Shown here piece after piece: positions 42,946 through 51,882 of a stretch of 64,000 nt of DNA (the stretch's first letter is position 1; each line of letters begins with the position of its first letter). The translations under genes were made by a program, and so were the position numbers. The notes beneath the pieces are model-generated. The model worked only from the letters and a program-made list of their open reading frames with translations, was not told the DNA's origin and ran no database searches. Source of the DNA: Ardenticatenaceae bacterium (lineage in GTDB: Bacteria > Chloroflexota > Anaerolineae > Promineifilales > Promineifilaceae); contig WYBM01000060.1 of the NCBI GenBank assembly GCA_011525915.1, forward strand, positions 1 through 64,000. The letters are read 5' to 3'.

Positions 42946-43482
42946 ATGCCTCTCCAATACGCCATTTTGGGCTTTTTAAGTTGGCAGCCGTTAACCGGTT
43001 ATGACTTAAAAAAACAGTTTGCCGCCTGGGAAACCTTCCCCTGGTCAGGCAACAACAACCAGATTTATACCGCCCTGGTTCAGCTGCATCGTGCGGCACT
43101 GGTCAGCAAAGAGGTTGAACAGCCTGAACATGGCCCCGCGCGCAAAGTGTATACGATCACGACCGCGGGGCTGGCCGCATTAAGACAATGGCTGCTGTCG
43201 CCGCCAGAACTGCCCCAGGTCAAACATCTGTTTCTGGCCCAATTGGCCTGGGCTGACCAATTAGCCCCAGAGGAATTAGATGAGCTGCTGGGTGTTTATG
43301 AAGAAGAAATTTATGTAAAGCTTTTGATGGTGCAAGAACAAGCACAACGGCCGTCAGACGCACCCCAACGCACCCCCCGTGAACGGTATCTATGGGCGAT
43401 GATCCAGCAAAACTGGCGCTCCTTCTATGAACATGAACTGGCCTGGGTGCGCCAGGTACGCCAGGAAGTACAGGCGCTGTAA
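42946..43482 (+). CDS. PadR-family transcriptional regulator
   Basis: The product is a 178-residue PadR regulator. The N-terminal winged helix reads AILGFLSWQPLTGYDLKKQF and NNNQIYTALVQLHRAALVSKE with KVYTITTAGLAALRQWL. The C-terminal part is the helical dimerisation domain of the Vir/AphA type (ERYLWAMIQQNWRSFYEHELAWVRQ). A perfect palindromic operator lies upstream. It is followed after 13 bases by the FGE-like gene and then by a hydrolase gene, so it probably controls this three-gene run and itself. A remnant of its 3' end is also present at 41717-41749. Confidence 0.9.
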   Translation: MPLQYAILGFLSWQPLTGYDLKKQFAAWETFPWSGNNNQIYTALVQLHRAALVSKEVEQPEHGPARKVYTITTAGLAALRQWLLSPPELPQVKHLFLAQLAWADQLAPEELDELLGVYEEEIYVKLLMVQEQAQRPSDAPQRTPRERYLWAMIQQNWRSFYEHELAWVRQVRQEVQAL

Positions 43483-43495
43483 AAGGAAATGAAAC

Positions 43496-44236
43496 ATGAA
43501 CAGACCCCATGACTGGGTATCGATTCCAGCCGGGCCGGTAACGCTGGCCGCTGGTGGCTACCTGGCAGCCATCACCACCTTTACCCTGCCCCCATTTGCC
43601 CTGTCCCGGTATCCGGTGACCAACACGCAGTTTGGCGAGTTTATAACGGCCGGCGGGTATACCGACAACCGTTGGTGGTGTGCCCACGGCCGTGCCCTCC
43701 GCCAAAAAGAAAGGTGGACAGAATCCCGTTATTGGCACGGCCGTGACTGGAATGCGCCCGACTGCCCCATAGTGGGCATTTCCTGGTATGAGGCGCTGGC
43801 CTACTGCCGCTGGCTGAGCCAGGAAACCGGGCAGACGATCACGCTGCCCACAGAACAGCAGTGGCAGCGGGCCGCCCAAGGGGACGACGGCCGTTATTAC
43901 CCTTGGGGCAACATGGAACCAGAGGCCACACACTGTAACTGGCATCGCCAGGTGGATGAAACCACCCCGGTCACCCAATACCCCCACGGGGCCAGCCCCT
44001 TTGGCGTCATGGACATGTGTGGCAACGTCTGGGAATGGTGCCTCACGGGCTGGCAGAGCGGCTTAACAGAGGTGGACGGCCGTGAACCATGTCTGCTGCG
44101 CGGTGGCTGCTGGAGCAGTGACAGTCCCTTAAGCCTGCGGGTTACCAACCGCAGCCCCCAAGACCCCAATACCCGGCTTGACCCGGCTTATAGGAACCAT
44201 GTCACGGTGGGTTTTCGCCCCGTATGGCTGGCCTGA
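43496..44236 (+). CDS. FGE/SUMF1-domain protein
   Basis: The product is a 246-residue formylglycine-generating-enzyme-type (C-type-lectin-like) domain protein. Family stretches: YPVTNTQFGEF, DCPIVGISWYEALAYCRWLS, LPTEQQWQRAAQG, YPWGN, SPFGVMDMCGNVWEWC, LLRGGCWSS, VGFRPV. True FGEs use a Cys pair near the C-terminus to oxidise sulfatase cysteines. Cysteines are present here, but the exact pair cannot be assigned, and many bacterial members have other roles. There is no signal peptide. It sits between padR and an alpha/beta hydrolase. The 5' third is duplicated at 41763. Confidence 0.88.
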   Translation: MNRPHDWVSIPAGPVTLAAGGYLAAITTFTLPPFALSRYPVTNTQFGEFITAGGYTDNRWWCAHGRALRQKERWTESRYWHGRDWNAPDCPIVGISWYEALAYCRWLSQETGQTITLPTEQQWQRAAQGDDGRYYPWGNMEPEATHCNWHRQVDETTPVTQYPHGASPFGVMDMCGNVWEWCLTGWQSGLTEVDGREPCLLRGGCWSSDSPLSLRVTNRSPQDPNTRLDPAYRNHVTVGFRPVWLA

Positions 44237-44249
44237 GTAAAATTCACTT

Positions 44250-45044
44250 ATGCCTTACCTGCCTTTGCCTGCACAACGCCTGTTTTATACCCATAAAAGC
44301 GGCAGCCGGGGGCTGCCAGCTTTGGTACTGGTGCACGGTGCCGGGAATGATCACCAGGTCTGGCCGGTGGACGTGCGCTATTTGCCGGCGTATGCGGTTT
44401 ATGCGCTGGATTTGCCAGGCCACGGGCGTTCCACCCCACCTGGCCGCCGCACCGTCACCGCTTATGCAGACGATGTGGCAGCCTTCATCCAGGCACTTAA
44501 ACTGCCCACCGCCGTGATCGTCGGCCATTCGATGGGCGGGGCCGTGGCCCAGATGATGGCCCTGCGCCATCCGCAGCGGGTGGCCGGCCTGGTGCTCATC
44601 GGCACTGGCGCCCACCTGCCCGTGTCTGACGCCATTTTAAATGGGGCGCTCACCGACTTTACGGCCACCGTGGACTTTATTACCAGATACTCCTGGGCCC
44701 GCGGCGCGCCGGCCACATTGGTGGCTGAAGACCATCAGCGCCTGGCACAAACAGACCCCCAGGTATTGCATGATGATTTTGTGGCCTGTCATGAGTTTAA
44801 TGTGATGGATCGGCTGCCGTTTATTCACGTGCCGACATTGGTAATAGCCGGCGAGGTGGACAAGATGACGCCACCCACATTCAGTCACTTCCTGGCGACC
44901 CACATTCCCCAGGCTGAATTGGTGACCATCGCCGGTGCCGGTCATAAAATGATGTGGGAACAACCAGCACAAGTCAGTGCGGCCATAAGTGTCTTTTTAC
45001 GCACCGCTTTCCCCCCTCACCTGCCTGGTACCGGTTTTCAGTAA
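44250..45044 (+). CDS. Alpha/beta hydrolase
   Basis: The product is a 264-residue alpha/beta-hydrolase-fold protein. The oxyanion region is LVLVHGAGNDHQVW, the nucleophile elbow is VIVGHSMGGAVAQM (Ser near residue 94), an acid lies on the strand PTLVIAGEVDKMTP, and the catalytic His is in IAGAGHKMMWEQP. It resembles carboxylesterase/BioH/menH-type enzymes. There is no secretion signal. It follows the FGE-like gene by 13 bases and likely belongs to the padR-controlled run. A second alpha/beta hydrolase is encoded at the end of the window. Confidence 0.9.
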   Translation: MPYLPLPAQRLFYTHKSGSRGLPALVLVHGAGNDHQVWPVDVRYLPAYAVYALDLPGHGRSTPPGRRTVTAYADDVAAFIQALKLPTAVIVGHSMGGAVAQMMALRHPQRVAGLVLIGTGAHLPVSDAILNGALTDFTATVDFITRYSWARGAPATLVAEDHQRLAQTDPQVLHDDFVACHEFNVMDRLPFIHVPTLVIAGEVDKMTPPTFSHFLATHIPQAELVTIAGAGHKMMWEQPAQVSAAISVFLRTAFPPHLPGTGFQ

Positions 45045-45130
45045 TCAGTGGTCAGTTTTCAGTGCTGGCCTACCTCTGGAAATAGTCTACTGAAAAGTGA
45101 TGACAGACTTCTGGTTACTGGTACTAGTCA
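45036..45130 (-). repeat. CAGT-rich repeat, copy in inverted orientation to 48299-48402
   Basis: The element contains TTTTCAGTAATCAGTGGTC, then the core GGCCTACCTCTGGAAATAG and TCTACTGAAAAGTGATG. Read as the reverse complement, the element at 48299-48402 follows the same order with the core GGCCTATCTCTGGATGCAG. The pair brackets the sigma/anti-sigma operon as inverted repeats. Confidence 0.7.
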
Positions 45131-45214
45131 CACCACAAAGCATTAACCTGGCAGATGTTACCTTTTACCTGAAACCCCGACAGATAAGATGACAAACTTA
45201 CTATCGGAGGTTTT

Positions 45215-45784
45215 ATGGTTATTAATCAGGTGAGTACAAACATCAGTGAAGTCCAATTAATTAGAGCCGCACGGGATGATCCGCAGGCATTTGATAGGTT
45301 GTACCGGCAGTATGTCACGGCCGTGTACCGATACTGCTTTGCCCAGACCAGCTGCCCAACAGAAGCGGAAGACCTGACGGCAAGCATCTTCCTGGCTGCC
45401 TGGGAAGCGCTGCCGAGGTATGGCGGGCGTGGCTCGTTTGCGGCCTGGTTATTTGGCATCGCCCGGCGCAAGTGTGCCGATTTCCATCGTCGCCACTACC
45501 GCCAACACGAAGAAGGCCTGGACACGGCCGTCGCCCTGCCTGACCCTGATCTTATGGCTCCCATCCTGGAACAACGCACCACCCAACAAGAGATCATGGC
45601 CTGCGTCCAGCAGGTAATACAGAACGGCAGCCCTGACCGGCGTGAGGCTCTTTACCTGCGCTTTTGGGGTGGGCTGAGTGTCCATGAGACGGCCGTGGTC
45701 ATGCGCAAATCAGAAGCGGCCGTCAAAATGCTTATCTCACGGATGATCGCCGAGTTAAAGGAGAAATGCATACACCATGCGTAA
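45215..45784 (+). CDS. ECF RNA polymerase sigma factor
   Basis: The product is a 189-residue sigma-70-family factor of the extracytoplasmic-function class. Region 2 is seen as AFDRLYRQYVTAVYRYCFAQ and AEDLTASIFLAAWEALPRY. Region 4 shows RREALYLRFWGGLSVHETAVVM and the helix-turn-helix SEAAVKMLISRMIAELK. GGAGG lies 6 bases before the ATG. Its 3' end overlaps the next gene by 8 bases, the usual arrangement with a cognate membrane regulator. The promoter recognised cannot be stated from this sequence. Confidence 0.93.
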   Translation: MVINQVSTNISEVQLIRAARDDPQAFDRLYRQYVTAVYRYCFAQTSCPTEAEDLTASIFLAAWEALPRYGGRGSFAAWLFGIARRKCADFHRRHYRQHEEGLDTAVALPDPDLMAPILEQRTTQQEIMACVQQVIQNGSPDRREALYLRFWGGLSVHETAVVMRKSEAAVKMLISRMIAELKEKCIHHA

Positions 45785-48275
45785 AAAAGACACAAACCAA
45801 CTGAATCACTATATCGATGATCCCAAACACCACCCGGCGCCTGATGCGGAAACGGCGCGCGTGGTGGCACAGTTACAGCAGCAGGCCGCCCAAGTGGAAC
45901 CCCGGCCGCAATTTGTCAATGACTTATCTGCCCAACTGCAAGCAAAAGCCCGGCCACAAAACTCGGCACGTACCCGGGCAGACTGGTTGATCATGCGTTT
46001 TGTGCCTCGTGTGGTGGGCGCCACCGCTGTTGTAGGCCTGATCGCGCTATTGGCATGGGGCGTACCTACCCTGTGGCAGCAGTGGCGAACGCTGGAACCG
46101 GAACCTGCTGTTAGCGGTGATGCTGTGGAGATCACGGAACGCACCACGACCGATCCTGCCGAAATCTTTCCGGAAGTCCCGGCCGAACTGCCCCTATACC
46201 ACATCGAACAGCTGCCAATTCCGACAACGCCGGAGCAGGCGCTGGCCTGGGCGGCTGATTTTGGCTTGCCAGACCCCAAAGTCTACACCGATCCTCGCCA
46301 ACCAGAGGCAGGGTTCCAGGTCATAGGCAGCAGCAATGAAGTACTTACCTTTCAACCACATGGACCCGCCAGCATCTACTACGCCATTGGGCAAGAGGTA
46401 ATCATGGGTTACCAGACGGCTTCGTCAGAAAGTGATCCACTGCCTTTTACTGACGCGGCGGCAGCGGCCGTCAACTTTCTGACCACCCATAATCTTCTAC
46501 CGGAAAGCTACCAGGTGACCGAAGATGCACCAGACCGCCTGCTCCCTTATCGCCGCATCGCCATTGTCCCTGATCTTAATGGCTACCCCCTGGCCGGCAA
46601 CTATGGTGCACCTTATGCTCAGATCCATGTCGATCCTGACGGAACCGTTATCTATGCTGAGTTTAGATTTGCCACGTTTACGCCGGGTAACCTCACGGCC
46701 GTACGGCCCGCCCAGGCAGCCTATGACGCTTACTTACAGGGGGATATTCAGTCACTTGGCATGGAAGCGCGCATGGATGAATCGGTTGTTAATATGGCGA
46801 TACGTCACTTTGCTGCCCCACCCCCGGTAGTCCAGGTAGGGGACGTGATCACGCTCACCGGCTGGGTGAATCTGATGGTAGCCGCCGATGACAGCGACAT
46901 CAAGGCAACGCTGCACGGCCGTCTGCCGGGCACCTACCATCTCACCGGCGATAAGCTGCTGGAAATGACAGGCACCACGCCACCGGGTGAAGTGACGGTG
47001 CAAGGGACGGTAACGGCCGTCTGGGATGAAGGCGCCTACCAGATAGAAATCACCGATTGGGAGCTAGCCCGTTCTAGTTACAGCTCTTTTAGCGATTACA
47101 CCTGCCTTAAAGGCACATTCAGCCGCGAAGGCGAAGAAGGTTGGATCATCACAGATGACACTCTCCGTTACCGCCTCCCTCAGGCTCCGGCTGAGCTGCA
47201 CGATGGCGACCGTATTGAAGTTTGTGGCCAGCCGCCTTCGGCTGACAATGTGGACCTGGCCTGGAACGACATCTCCCAACCACCAGCCTCGGAAGTCCCC
47301 CCCCTGTCAGAAGGTGGCATGAGCATGACGACCGTGCAAGTGGCAACAGTCGTCGAAGACATAACGTCTACGACAGAGGTGGGCAGTGTGATGGTGGAAC
47401 ACAATGTTACCTTTAGCGGTGGCGGCGGTGGCGGTGGTTATCTTTTGCCAGCGGATGCCCCCGAAGCGCAGTATGAAGTGGGCGAAACCGTGGTTATAAC
47501 CGGCACTGTAGAAGCCCTCATATTTGCCGAAACAGATGGCAGCCAACGCGCCCAGATACTTTTGCAACCGCTTAACGATGTGGGACTGGTAGAAGGTAGT
47601 TTAGCACTGGAAGCAGAGCCGGAAGTTCTGGCCGAGATCGCCGACTACCACGGCCGTTTCCTCACAGTTTCCGGGGTCATCACAGAGGTGGAAGCCGGGT
47701 TTGGTCGGGCCCTGGAAGTACAGACGTTTAGGCCGGTGTGGCCGGCGGCACGCCCACAAAACTTCCTGGGGCACATTAAATTAGAGGTGATCGATGGTGT
47801 GGACACGGCCGTGTTTGTAGACCATGCCACCGACCAGGGGTACATCATCGCCTGGAAAGATGTCTATTACCGTGAAAATGATGACATGGTGCGCCAGCCT
47901 CAAATCTTGGTGAGCGGCCTCATTCACCCCGAGCAAGATGTGGCCGGGCATCCCATCCTCATCATCCGCAGCAGCCTCTATGACAGCTACATCGCGCAAG
48001 CGAAAGACGTGTCTGAGTTTCCGTTGGAAGAAGAGCCGCCCCTGATCCCTTATGTCCCAACCGATCCGTTAGATACCCTGGCCGACATGGTGTTAGAACG
48101 CATGGAACTTGTGTATTACTGGCAGCCAGCCTACGATTCCGGCCCGCCAACCGGGCTGTACGAGCTACCGCCCCTGCTGCCGGAGCAAGTGGTCAAACCA
48201 GTGTGGGTTATCCACGGCCGCAGCCCCGACGGCCTTACCATCTTTAAAGTTTATATAGAAGCGACAGGGGATTAA
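45777..48275 (+). CDS. Large membrane protein, putative anti-sigma partner
   Basis: The product is an 832-residue single-pass protein. The first ~70 residues are a cytosolic charged segment of anti-sigma type, but without the HxxxCxxC zinc motif. One membrane helix spans about residues 76-98 (VGATAVVGLIALLAWG). The extracytoplasmic part is about 730 residues. Its first half resembles PepSY/YcnI-like or hypothetical secreted regions. The second half has several OB-fold-like segments: GDVITLTGWVNLMVAAD, VTVQGTVTAVWDEGAYQIEI, GETVVITGTVEALIF, FLTVSGVITEVEAGFG. A run of seven glycines sits near residue 550. Overlap with the sigma gene suggests sequestration of the sigma factor at the membrane. 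Confidence 0.75.
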   Translation: MRKKDTNQLNHYIDDPKHHPAPDAETARVVAQLQQQAAQVEPRPQFVNDLSAQLQAKARPQNSARTRADWLIMRFVPRVVGATAVVGLIALLAWGVPTLWQQWRTLEPEPAVSGDAVEITERTTTDPAEIFPEVPAELPLYHIEQLPIPTTPEQALAWAADFGLPDPKVYTDPRQPEAGFQVIGSSNEVLTFQPHGPASIYYAIGQEVIMGYQTASSESDPLPFTDAAAAAVNFLTTHNLLPESYQVTEDAPDRLLPYRRIAIVPDLNGYPLAGNYGAPYAQIHVDPDGTVIYAEFRFATFTPGNLTAVRPAQAAYDAYLQGDIQSLGMEARMDESVVNMAIRHFAAPPPVVQVGDVITLTGWVNLMVAADDSDIKATLHGRLPGTYHLTGDKLLEMTGTTPPGEVTVQGTVTAVWDEGAYQIEITDWELARSSYSSFSDYTCLKGTFSREGEEGWIITDDTLRYRLPQAPAELHDGDRIEVCGQPPSADNVDLAWNDISQPPASEVPPLSEGGMSMTTVQVATVVEDITSTTEVGSVMVEHNVTFSGGGGGGGYLLPADAPEAQYEVGETVVITGTVEALIFAETDGSQRAQILLQPLNDVGLVEGSLALEAEPEVLAEIADYHGRFLTVSGVITEVEAGFGRALEVQTFRPVWPAARPQNFLGHIKLEVIDGVDTAVFVDHATDQGYIIAWKDVYYRENDDMVRQPQILVSGLIHPEQDVAGHPILIIRSSLYDSYIAQAKDVSEFPLEEEPPLIPYVPTDPLDTLADMVLERMELVYYWQPAYDSGPPTGLYELPPLLPEQVVKPVWVIHGRSPDGLTIFKVYIEATGD

Positions 48276-48298
48276 GGGCCGCACAGGTGCCAGGGCCA

Positions 48299-48402
48299 GT
48301 TATCAGAAGTCAGTAATCAGCGGCCAGTAACCAGTGTTCAGTAGACTGCATCCAGAGATAGGCCCTACTGAACACTGGCCACTGATGACTGAAAACTGAT
48401 AT
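48299..48402 (+). repeat. CAGT-rich repeat, inverted partner of 45036-45130
   Basis: The left arm CAGAAGTCAGTAATCAGCGG...CAGTAACCAGTGTTCAGTAG and the right arm CTACTGAACACTGGCCACTG can fold back on each other around GACTGCATCCAGAGATAGG. The last bases touch the stop of the convergent aapP gene, so the element may also act as its terminator region. Confidence 0.7.
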
Positions 48403-49181
48403 TAGTGATGTAGAATTTGGGACAGGAACAGTTTAGTCCGTTCGTTTTTAGGGTTACTAAAGAAATTGGCAGGAATATTCTCCTCTACAATATGCCCTCC
48501 ATCCATGAAGATAACCCGCTCGGCCACTTCACGAGCAAAGCCCATTTCGTGGGTTACGGCCAACACCGTATAACCGCTATGCGCCAGATCACGCATCACA
48601 TCCAGCACTTCTTTAATCATCTCCGGGTCCAGCGCCGACGTGGGTTCATCAAAGAGCAAAATCTTCGGCTCCATCGTCAGGGTACGGGCAATGGCCACCC
48701 GCTGCTGCTGGCCGCCGGAAAGCTGACCGGGGTATTTATGGGCCTGTTCTGGAATGCCCACACGGGTCAGCCATTTTACGGCCGTTTCCTCGGACTTTTC
48801 CCGCGACCATTTCCGCACGTGCATGGGCGCCAGCATCACATTTTCCAGCACCGTCAGGTGAGGGAACAGGTTAAACTGCTGGAACACCATGCCCACCTCA
48901 CGCCGGATTTCGGCAATGTTACGTACATCGTGGCTCAGTGTAATACCGTCGACGATGATCTCCCCCTGCTGATGCTCTTCCAACCGATTCAGGCAGCGAA
49001 TGAAGGTAGACTTGCCCGAACCTGACGGGCCAATGATAACGATCACCTCACCCGGCTTTACATTCAGGTCAATGCCCTTTAAGGCATGAAAATCCCCGTA
49101 CCACTTATGCACGTCCCGACATTCAATGATGTATTCATTATCCAACACCGGCGTTGTTACAATTGGTTCTGCTAAGGTCAT
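48402..49181 (-). CDS. aapP: Amino-acid ABC transporter ATPase, AapP/GlnQ type
   Basis: The product is a 259-residue ABC ATPase. Walker A GPSGSGKST, Q-loop VGMVFQQFNLFPHLT, signature LSGGQQQR, Walker B KILLFDEPTSALDPE and H-loop TVLAVTHEMGF are all present. It energises import of amino acids with the permeases encoded just upstream on the same strand. GGGAGG before the ATG at 49181 is preferred over the upstream in-frame ATG at 49193. It is the last gene of the aapJQMP-type run (transcribed right to left), separated from the permease gene by a GTAATC-type palindromic repeat. Confidence 0.93.
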   Translation of the reverse strand: MTLAEPIVTTPVLDNEYIIECRDVHKWYGDFHALKGIDLNVKPGEVIVIIGPSGSGKSTFIRCLNRLEEHQQGEIIVDGITLSHDVRNIAEIRREVGMVFQQFNLFPHLTVLENVMLAPMHVRKWSREKSEETAVKWLTRVGIPEQAHKYPGQLSGGQQQRVAIARTLTMEPKILLFDEPTSALDPEMIKEVLDVMRDLAHSGYTVLAVTHEMGFAREVAERVIFMDGGHIVEENIPANFFSNPKNERTKLFLSQILHH

Positions 49182-49196
49182 TGTTCCTCCCAAGAC

Positions 49197-49260
49197 ATAA
49201 TCCGTAATTTGTAATCCGATCTGCCAGTAACGACAGTTTACGGATTACCGCTTACCGTTC
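49197..49260. repeat. Imperfect inverted repeat of GTAATCCG type
   Basis: ATAATCCGTAATTTGTAATCCG is mirrored by TTTACGGATTACCGCTTACCG. It resembles the element at 10383-10447. It lies between the aapM and aapP genes, where a stem-loop could tune relative expression. Confidence 0.45.
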
Positions 49261-51879
49261 TCCAAGTCCTGATTGCTTTTCCAACCGCGCGGCATATCCG
49301 GCCATAAACGCGGAAACGATAAAGTACAATACAGCAATAAACAGGTACGCTTCACGACGTACACCCAGCCACTGTGGTTGGGCAGCAATGGAGTTAGCCA
49401 CCCCCAGAATATCCAAAAAACCGACAATGGCGACCAATGTCGTGTCCTTAAACAAGCCGATGTATTGGTTGGTAATGGCCGGGATGACGGTGCGCAGCGC
49501 CTGGGGCATGATGATAAGACGATATTTGTTGACGGTACTCAGTCCTAACGAGTCAGCTGCTTCATACTGTCCCTGGGGAATGGCTTGCAGCCCGCCACGC
49601 ACATTTTCGGCCAGGTACGCCGCCGCAAAAAGCGCAAAAGCCCACATCACGCGCCATGTCTTCAAAAACTCCATCTCTGGCGGCAAGAAGATGGGAAAGA
49701 GGATGATGGAAAGAAACAATACGGTGATGAGGGGAATGCCGCGAATAAACTCTATATACATCGTGCAGAAACCAGACACCACATTCCCTTTCCATACCCG
49801 CTGGAAAAGGTAGGCAATCACCGGCACAATGAGTGGCCAGTAAGCCACCACCATTTCAAAGTTGTTACGGGCATTGTCTACCAACGGCCGTGTGCTGTAA
49901 TAAAGTCCCAGCACCATAATGATGAGGGCTACCGAATAAGTAATCCAGTTGGGGATGCCCCGAATGGTGCTGCGCCGTCCTAAGGCCAACAAGACGCCCA
50001 AGGGGAACGAGACCACAATGGCAAACGCCGTGATGATCAGCGTCAGCATAAAGCCACCCCAATCTACGTCTGGACTAAGGGGCGTAAATGCTTGTCTTTC
50101 TTTAGTTATGACCAAGAAGTCAGCGTATGAGAAAAGATAACTGACGACGATAATCATGCTAAAGAAGGAGAGAAACATAAAAATGCGGACCAACCATTTC
50201 AGCAGAAGCCGGCCAGTATCCCTTGTTCCCGCTTCTCCCTCTTGCGCCACATACCTATTATTGAGATACTTATTGATCCCCCACAAAATGATAGTGCTGA
50301 CTACGACAATAAGATACGGCACAACTTCTCGCAACAACCCTTTTGCAGTCGTCGGGGGTACGTTGAACAAGCCAAATATGAGAAAGATGATGCTGAGAAC
50401 ACTGAAGAAAGAAAGCAAGATCAGGATGGTAACAGAGAGTTTGAGCAAACTACGACCAAAACGAACAAAGGTCGATTCACCGATCCGTGGCGGATATTTA
50501 GCAGCGATATATTTGTTGAACCGCCAGAGGATGAAAGCGACCATCAGAACAGAAGCATAAGGCTGAATCTCGCCAAAAAATTCATCTCGGGTCAACGGCC
50601 GCAGCTTGTACAGACTAAATATGAGCAGCGTGACATTAATTACGCCTATAAAAGCCAAAAAAGCAGTCAACCCTGTCAATACTGTGACAAGAATCCGGCC
50701 TACTCGAGTAAATTCTGATTCACCAATCTGTGGCGGATACCTGGCGTTAATGTATTTATTTAAGGCCCACAAACCGGCTGCCCCAACGATGACCACAAAA
50801 TAAACCCCCATATTACCAATCACATCATTTCTAGCTGTTTCTGCCCTTTCTGTTAAACCACGTACCAGGAAGCTTTCATCCATAAAGCCATCTCTAAGTG
50901 ATGAAACCCATTCTGTAAAAGACGCAGCCAGATTTAAGAAAACATTCCCCCGACCTGTTGGCGACCCAGCCAACAAAATGTAAAAGATAATGGGTGAGGC
51001 CAGCCAGATGTAGGTAAGCGTGCGGCGGGTACGCTTGTTTTGGAAAGTGGGACGGTAAACAAAAAGACTAACAGCCGTCAGGCTTACGCCTAAAATGGTG
51101 GCCGCCGCTACCCGCCACAACTCTGCCCGGTTAAAGCGGAAGACCATCATGTTAACCACATTGGCGTACACGGCCCCCCAGTTAGCGCCGCTGAACTGCC
51201 GGGAAATTTCGTACCGGGCGGGGTTACTGGCCGTGCTTTTAAAACAGGTACGGCCGTTTTCTGGGTCATCGCGCAGCGTGTCAAAACAGAAAGAGGCTGG
51301 TTCTTCACCGAGGGTTGTTTCTGTAATCACTGTTTCTGAGATGTCTGGGGCAAAGGCCCAACGGGGGAAGCACTCCTGGCTGGTCTCTTCCAACTGATCG
51401 GCTCCCGCGGCCAACGTACCGATGTTAAAGCAGTACGTATCTCCTGTCACCGAGGCCACGTCGGCCCGCAGGTTGGTCGTGGGGGTCGTGGCAAAGCTGG
51501 CTGTTTCAAAGGCGTAACGAAACAAGCCAAAAACCGCGGCCAGCAACCCTAACACAATGATGAGTGTCAGCTGGATGTTGGTGATGGAATTGTAGAGGTT
51601 GTTACGCAGCCAGAGGGTTACGGCCATGTGCCGGTGAATCAATTCTGCATAGACCGTCGCCGCCACACTCACCACCCAGGCCACCAGTATCACAATTGTC
51701 GTGACCGGCGTCGCTTCCAGGCGCCCCAGGGTAAAACGAACGGTAAACACAGTCAGAACCACCAGCCATAACGTCAGCCCCCAGTTTTTGGTAATATGAT
51801 CACTCACCCACAAGTTCCAATTTAAGTGAATACGGTGGGAGGAAGGTCTTTCCATTTTGGGTTCAGAAATTGTTGCCAT
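49252..51879 (-). CDS. aapM: Oversized amino-acid ABC permease, AapM-like
   Basis: The product is an 875-residue permease, more than twice the usual AapM length of about 380-390. The C-terminal third is a normal HisM/GlnP permease domain with the EAA loop GGLQAIPQGQYEAADSLGLS followed by LIIMPQALRTVIPAITNQY. Before it, three tandem 80-residue units start near residues 373, 453 and 533. Units 1 and 2 begin NKY-x4-YPP-IGES-F-R-GR and unit 3 a diverged NKYLNNRY; each includes two hydrophobic helices. The N-terminal ~370 residues contain three to four helices and an extracytoplasmic loop with several cysteines (residues about 130-230). The TAA of aapQ lies 3 bases upstream. Confidence 0.85.
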   Translation of the reverse strand: MATISEPKMERPSSHRIHLNWNLWVSDHITKNWGLTLWLVVLTVFTVRFTLGRLEATPVTTIVILVAWVVSVAATVYAELIHRHMAVTLWLRNNLYNSITNIQLTLIIVLGLLAAVFGLFRYAFETASFATTPTTNLRADVASVTGDTYCFNIGTLAAGADQLEETSQECFPRWAFAPDISETVITETTLGEEPASFCFDTLRDDPENGRTCFKSTASNPARYEISRQFSGANWGAVYANVVNMMVFRFNRAELWRVAAATILGVSLTAVSLFVYRPTFQNKRTRRTLTYIWLASPIIFYILLAGSPTGRGNVFLNLAASFTEWVSSLRDGFMDESFLVRGLTERAETARNDVIGNMGVYFVVIVGAAGLWALNKYINARYPPQIGESEFTRVGRILVTVLTGLTAFLAFIGVINVTLLIFSLYKLRPLTRDEFFGEIQPYASVLMVAFILWRFNKYIAAKYPPRIGESTFVRFGRSLLKLSVTILILLSFFSVLSIIFLIFGLFNVPPTTAKGLLREVVPYLIVVVSTIILWGINKYLNNRYVAQEGEAGTRDTGRLLLKWLVRIFMFLSFFSMIIVVSYLFSYADFLVITKERQAFTPLSPDVDWGGFMLTLIITAFAIVVSFPLGVLLALGRRSTIRGIPNWITYSVALIIMVLGLYYSTRPLVDNARNNFEMVVAYWPLIVPVIAYLFQRVWKGNVVSGFCTMYIEFIRGIPLITVLFLSIILFPIFLPPEMEFLKTWRVMWAFALFAAAYLAENVRGGLQAIPQGQYEAADSLGLSTVNKYRLIIMPQALRTVIPAITNQYIGLFKDTTLVAIVGFLDILGVANSIAAQPQWLGVRREAYLFIAVLYFIVSAFMAGYAARLEKQSGLGER

Positions 51880-51882
51880 AGC

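Noticed and set aside
49388..50718. Plus-strand frames opposite aapM (49388-49813, 49585-49983, 50242-50718)
   Set aside because: They are antisense shadows of the repeated permease sequence.
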